From Gammaproteobacteria bacterium (GTDB lineage Bacteria > Pseudomonadota > Gammaproteobacteria > Enterobacterales > GCA-2746155), in NCBI GenBank assembly GCA_030589945.1, contig JAUUZN010000025.1:1-33103 (forward strand): a DNA stretch of 33,103 bases, read 5' to 3'. A program made the translations under genes and the position numbers. Positions 32,247 to 33,103 of the stretch are shown in pieces. The notes under the pieces are model-generated. The model saw nothing but the letters and a program-made list of their open reading frames with translations. It was not told where the DNA came from and did no database searches. The number at the start of each line of letters is the position of its first letter. The stretch's first letter is position 1.

Positions 32247-33103
32247 ATGGGTATAAATCAACAAAGATACATGGGTCTCGATATGATCAGAGGAGTGGTC
32301 ATTCTTGCGATCCTCTTCATCAATATCAATTACATCTCCACACCGACAGTATTGCGGTATAACCCCCTCGCCTTTGGTGAGTTTACTTGGTTTGACCAAT
32401 GGGTCTGGGCATTTGAATATAGCTTTATAAAGCAACGATTTATGCCCATTTTATCTTTGTTGTTTGGTGCTGGCATTTACCTATTTAGCCTAAAATATAA
32501 ACGTAAAGGAATGAGCGCTACGATTCCTTATTTAAAAAGGAGTTTAGCCTTAGCCATCATCGGGTTAATTCATGCCTATACCATCTGGGATGGCGATATC
32601 TTATTTTCATATGCAATTTGTGGAGTCATTGCTTATTCTGTTCGTAACCTTTCTAATCGGTGGTTGGTAGGCATAGGTTCTGTTCTAGTCATTGCGCCTC
32701 TGCTCCCTGAAATCCTCCATTTGATACCTAATATCAATCAGCCCATAGAAACACCAGAATTTTGGCGGCCGACTGATTCAACCATTGTCACACTCCTCAG
32801 TGCTTATGATGGAAGTTGGTTGAGCTTATCCCCCAGCAGAATAGAAACGGCCATGGGTAGGCAAAGTATTGATCTCATCTATTTTACAGTGTGGCGAGTT
32901 ACTGGGCTGATGATGATCGGTATTGCTCTCATGCGAAACGGTTTTTTAAAGGGCGAAGGGAAATATAAAAATGGTTTAATCATTAGCCTAGCCATTGGTC
33001 TTCCAACCAGTTTAGTGGGTACCTACCTTTATATTGTGGGCGGGTATGATTACGGATTCTTCAGCACCTATTTAACCCTGTGTTTCTATATTGGAACACT
33101 CTG
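32247..33103 (+). CDS. DUF418 family membrane protein (3'-truncated)
   Basis: The reading frame opens at an ATG with AAGGGA upstream and stays open to the window edge (285 codons). Recognisable DUF418-type blocks are 'RYMGLDMIRGVVILAILFININYIS' (opening helix), 'RFMPILSLLFGAGIYLF', and 'GLIHAYTIWDGDILFSYAICG', the conserved H-x(3-6)-W-x-GDIL-x-YA segment. Several transmembrane helices are visible. DUF418 proteins are related to membrane acyltransferases, and their substrates are unknown. It lies 35 bases after the sigma-54-type regulator gene on the same strand. The C-terminal DUF418 domain proper would lie outside the window. Confidence 0.87.
   Translation, partial: MGINQQRYMGLDMIRGVVILAILFININYISTPTVLRYNPLAFGEFTWFDQWVWAFEYSFIKQRFMPILSLLFGAGIYLFSLKYKRKGMSATIPYLKRSLALAIIGLIHAYTIWDGDILFSYAICGVIAYSVRNLSNRWLVGIGSVLVIAPLLPEILHLIPNINQPIETPEFWRPTDSTIVTLLSAYDGSWLSLSPSRIETAMGRQSIDLIYFTVWRVTGLMMIGIALMRNGFLKGEGKYKNGLIISLAIGLPTSLVGTYLYIVGGYDYGFFSTYLTLCFYIGTL

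Noticed and set aside
1-33103. tRNA, rRNA, insertion sequences or phage genes
   Set aside because: No tRNA-like cloverleaf, rRNA conserved segment, transposase or integrase motif was seen in the stretches read.

Overview
The window looks like chromosomal DNA of a Gram-negative, probably marine gammaproteobacterium. It is AT-leaning and has many lipoproteins, outer-membrane barrel proteins, a Tat substrate, c-type heme proteins and an RND pump. This placement is inferred from gene families only. There is no rRNA, tRNA, insertion sequence, phage gene or CRISPR array. All functions below are read from motifs by eye, without database searches.

Region 1 (1-6285) is a run of ordinary genes. It holds the C-terminal part of an ApbE-type flavin transferase, a membrane-anchored coiled-coil protein, a secreted M20 peptidase, a DUF1684 protein, then on the minus strand a DJ-1/PfpI protein, a GNAT acetyltransferase and an NTF2-like lipoprotein, and finally a MAPEG membrane protein.

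Region 2 (6299-18242) holds two divergent operons of surface or periplasmic heme proteins. The minus-strand arm encodes a one-heme protein with a planctomycete-type C-terminal motif, a two-heme LamG lipoprotein, and a Tat-exported DUF1501-like protein that is split by an apparent one-base frameshift. The plus-strand arm encodes a two-heme beta-propeller lipoprotein resembling the hydrazine synthase alpha subunit, two outer-membrane barrel proteins (one with an SH3 domain), a TlpA-type thioredoxin, a DUF4266 lipoprotein ending in a Gly/Cys tail, and a DUF3570 barrel protein. ApbE often accompanies the TlpA/DUF4266/DUF3570 group; here an ApbE gene lies about 16 kb away.

Region 3 (18284-30390) is the most unusual part: nine minus-strand genes in a row. 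In transcription order they encode an RND adaptor, an RND permease with a lysine-rich histone-H1-like cytoplasmic tail, a Gln-rich repeat protein, a Pro/Met-rich secreted protein, a Gly/Asn/Tyr/Trp repeat protein resembling sulfur globule proteins, a periplasmic LolA/DUF4412-like protein, a ParA-family ATPase, a membrane TPR protein, a membrane coiled-coil protein, and a degenerate dynamin-like GTPase (ten products counting the adaptor). I propose that this locus builds, positions or loads a proteinaceous periplasmic structure, possibly a sulfur globule-like inclusion, and couples it to an RND pump.

Region 4 (30391-33103) starts with an intergenic region carrying a cluster of TTGCA/TGCAA boxes. 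It is followed by a divergent sigma-54-type activator with a non-canonical GAFTGA loop (GAVSGA), the likely local regulator of region 3, and then the start of a DUF418 membrane protein that runs off the window.
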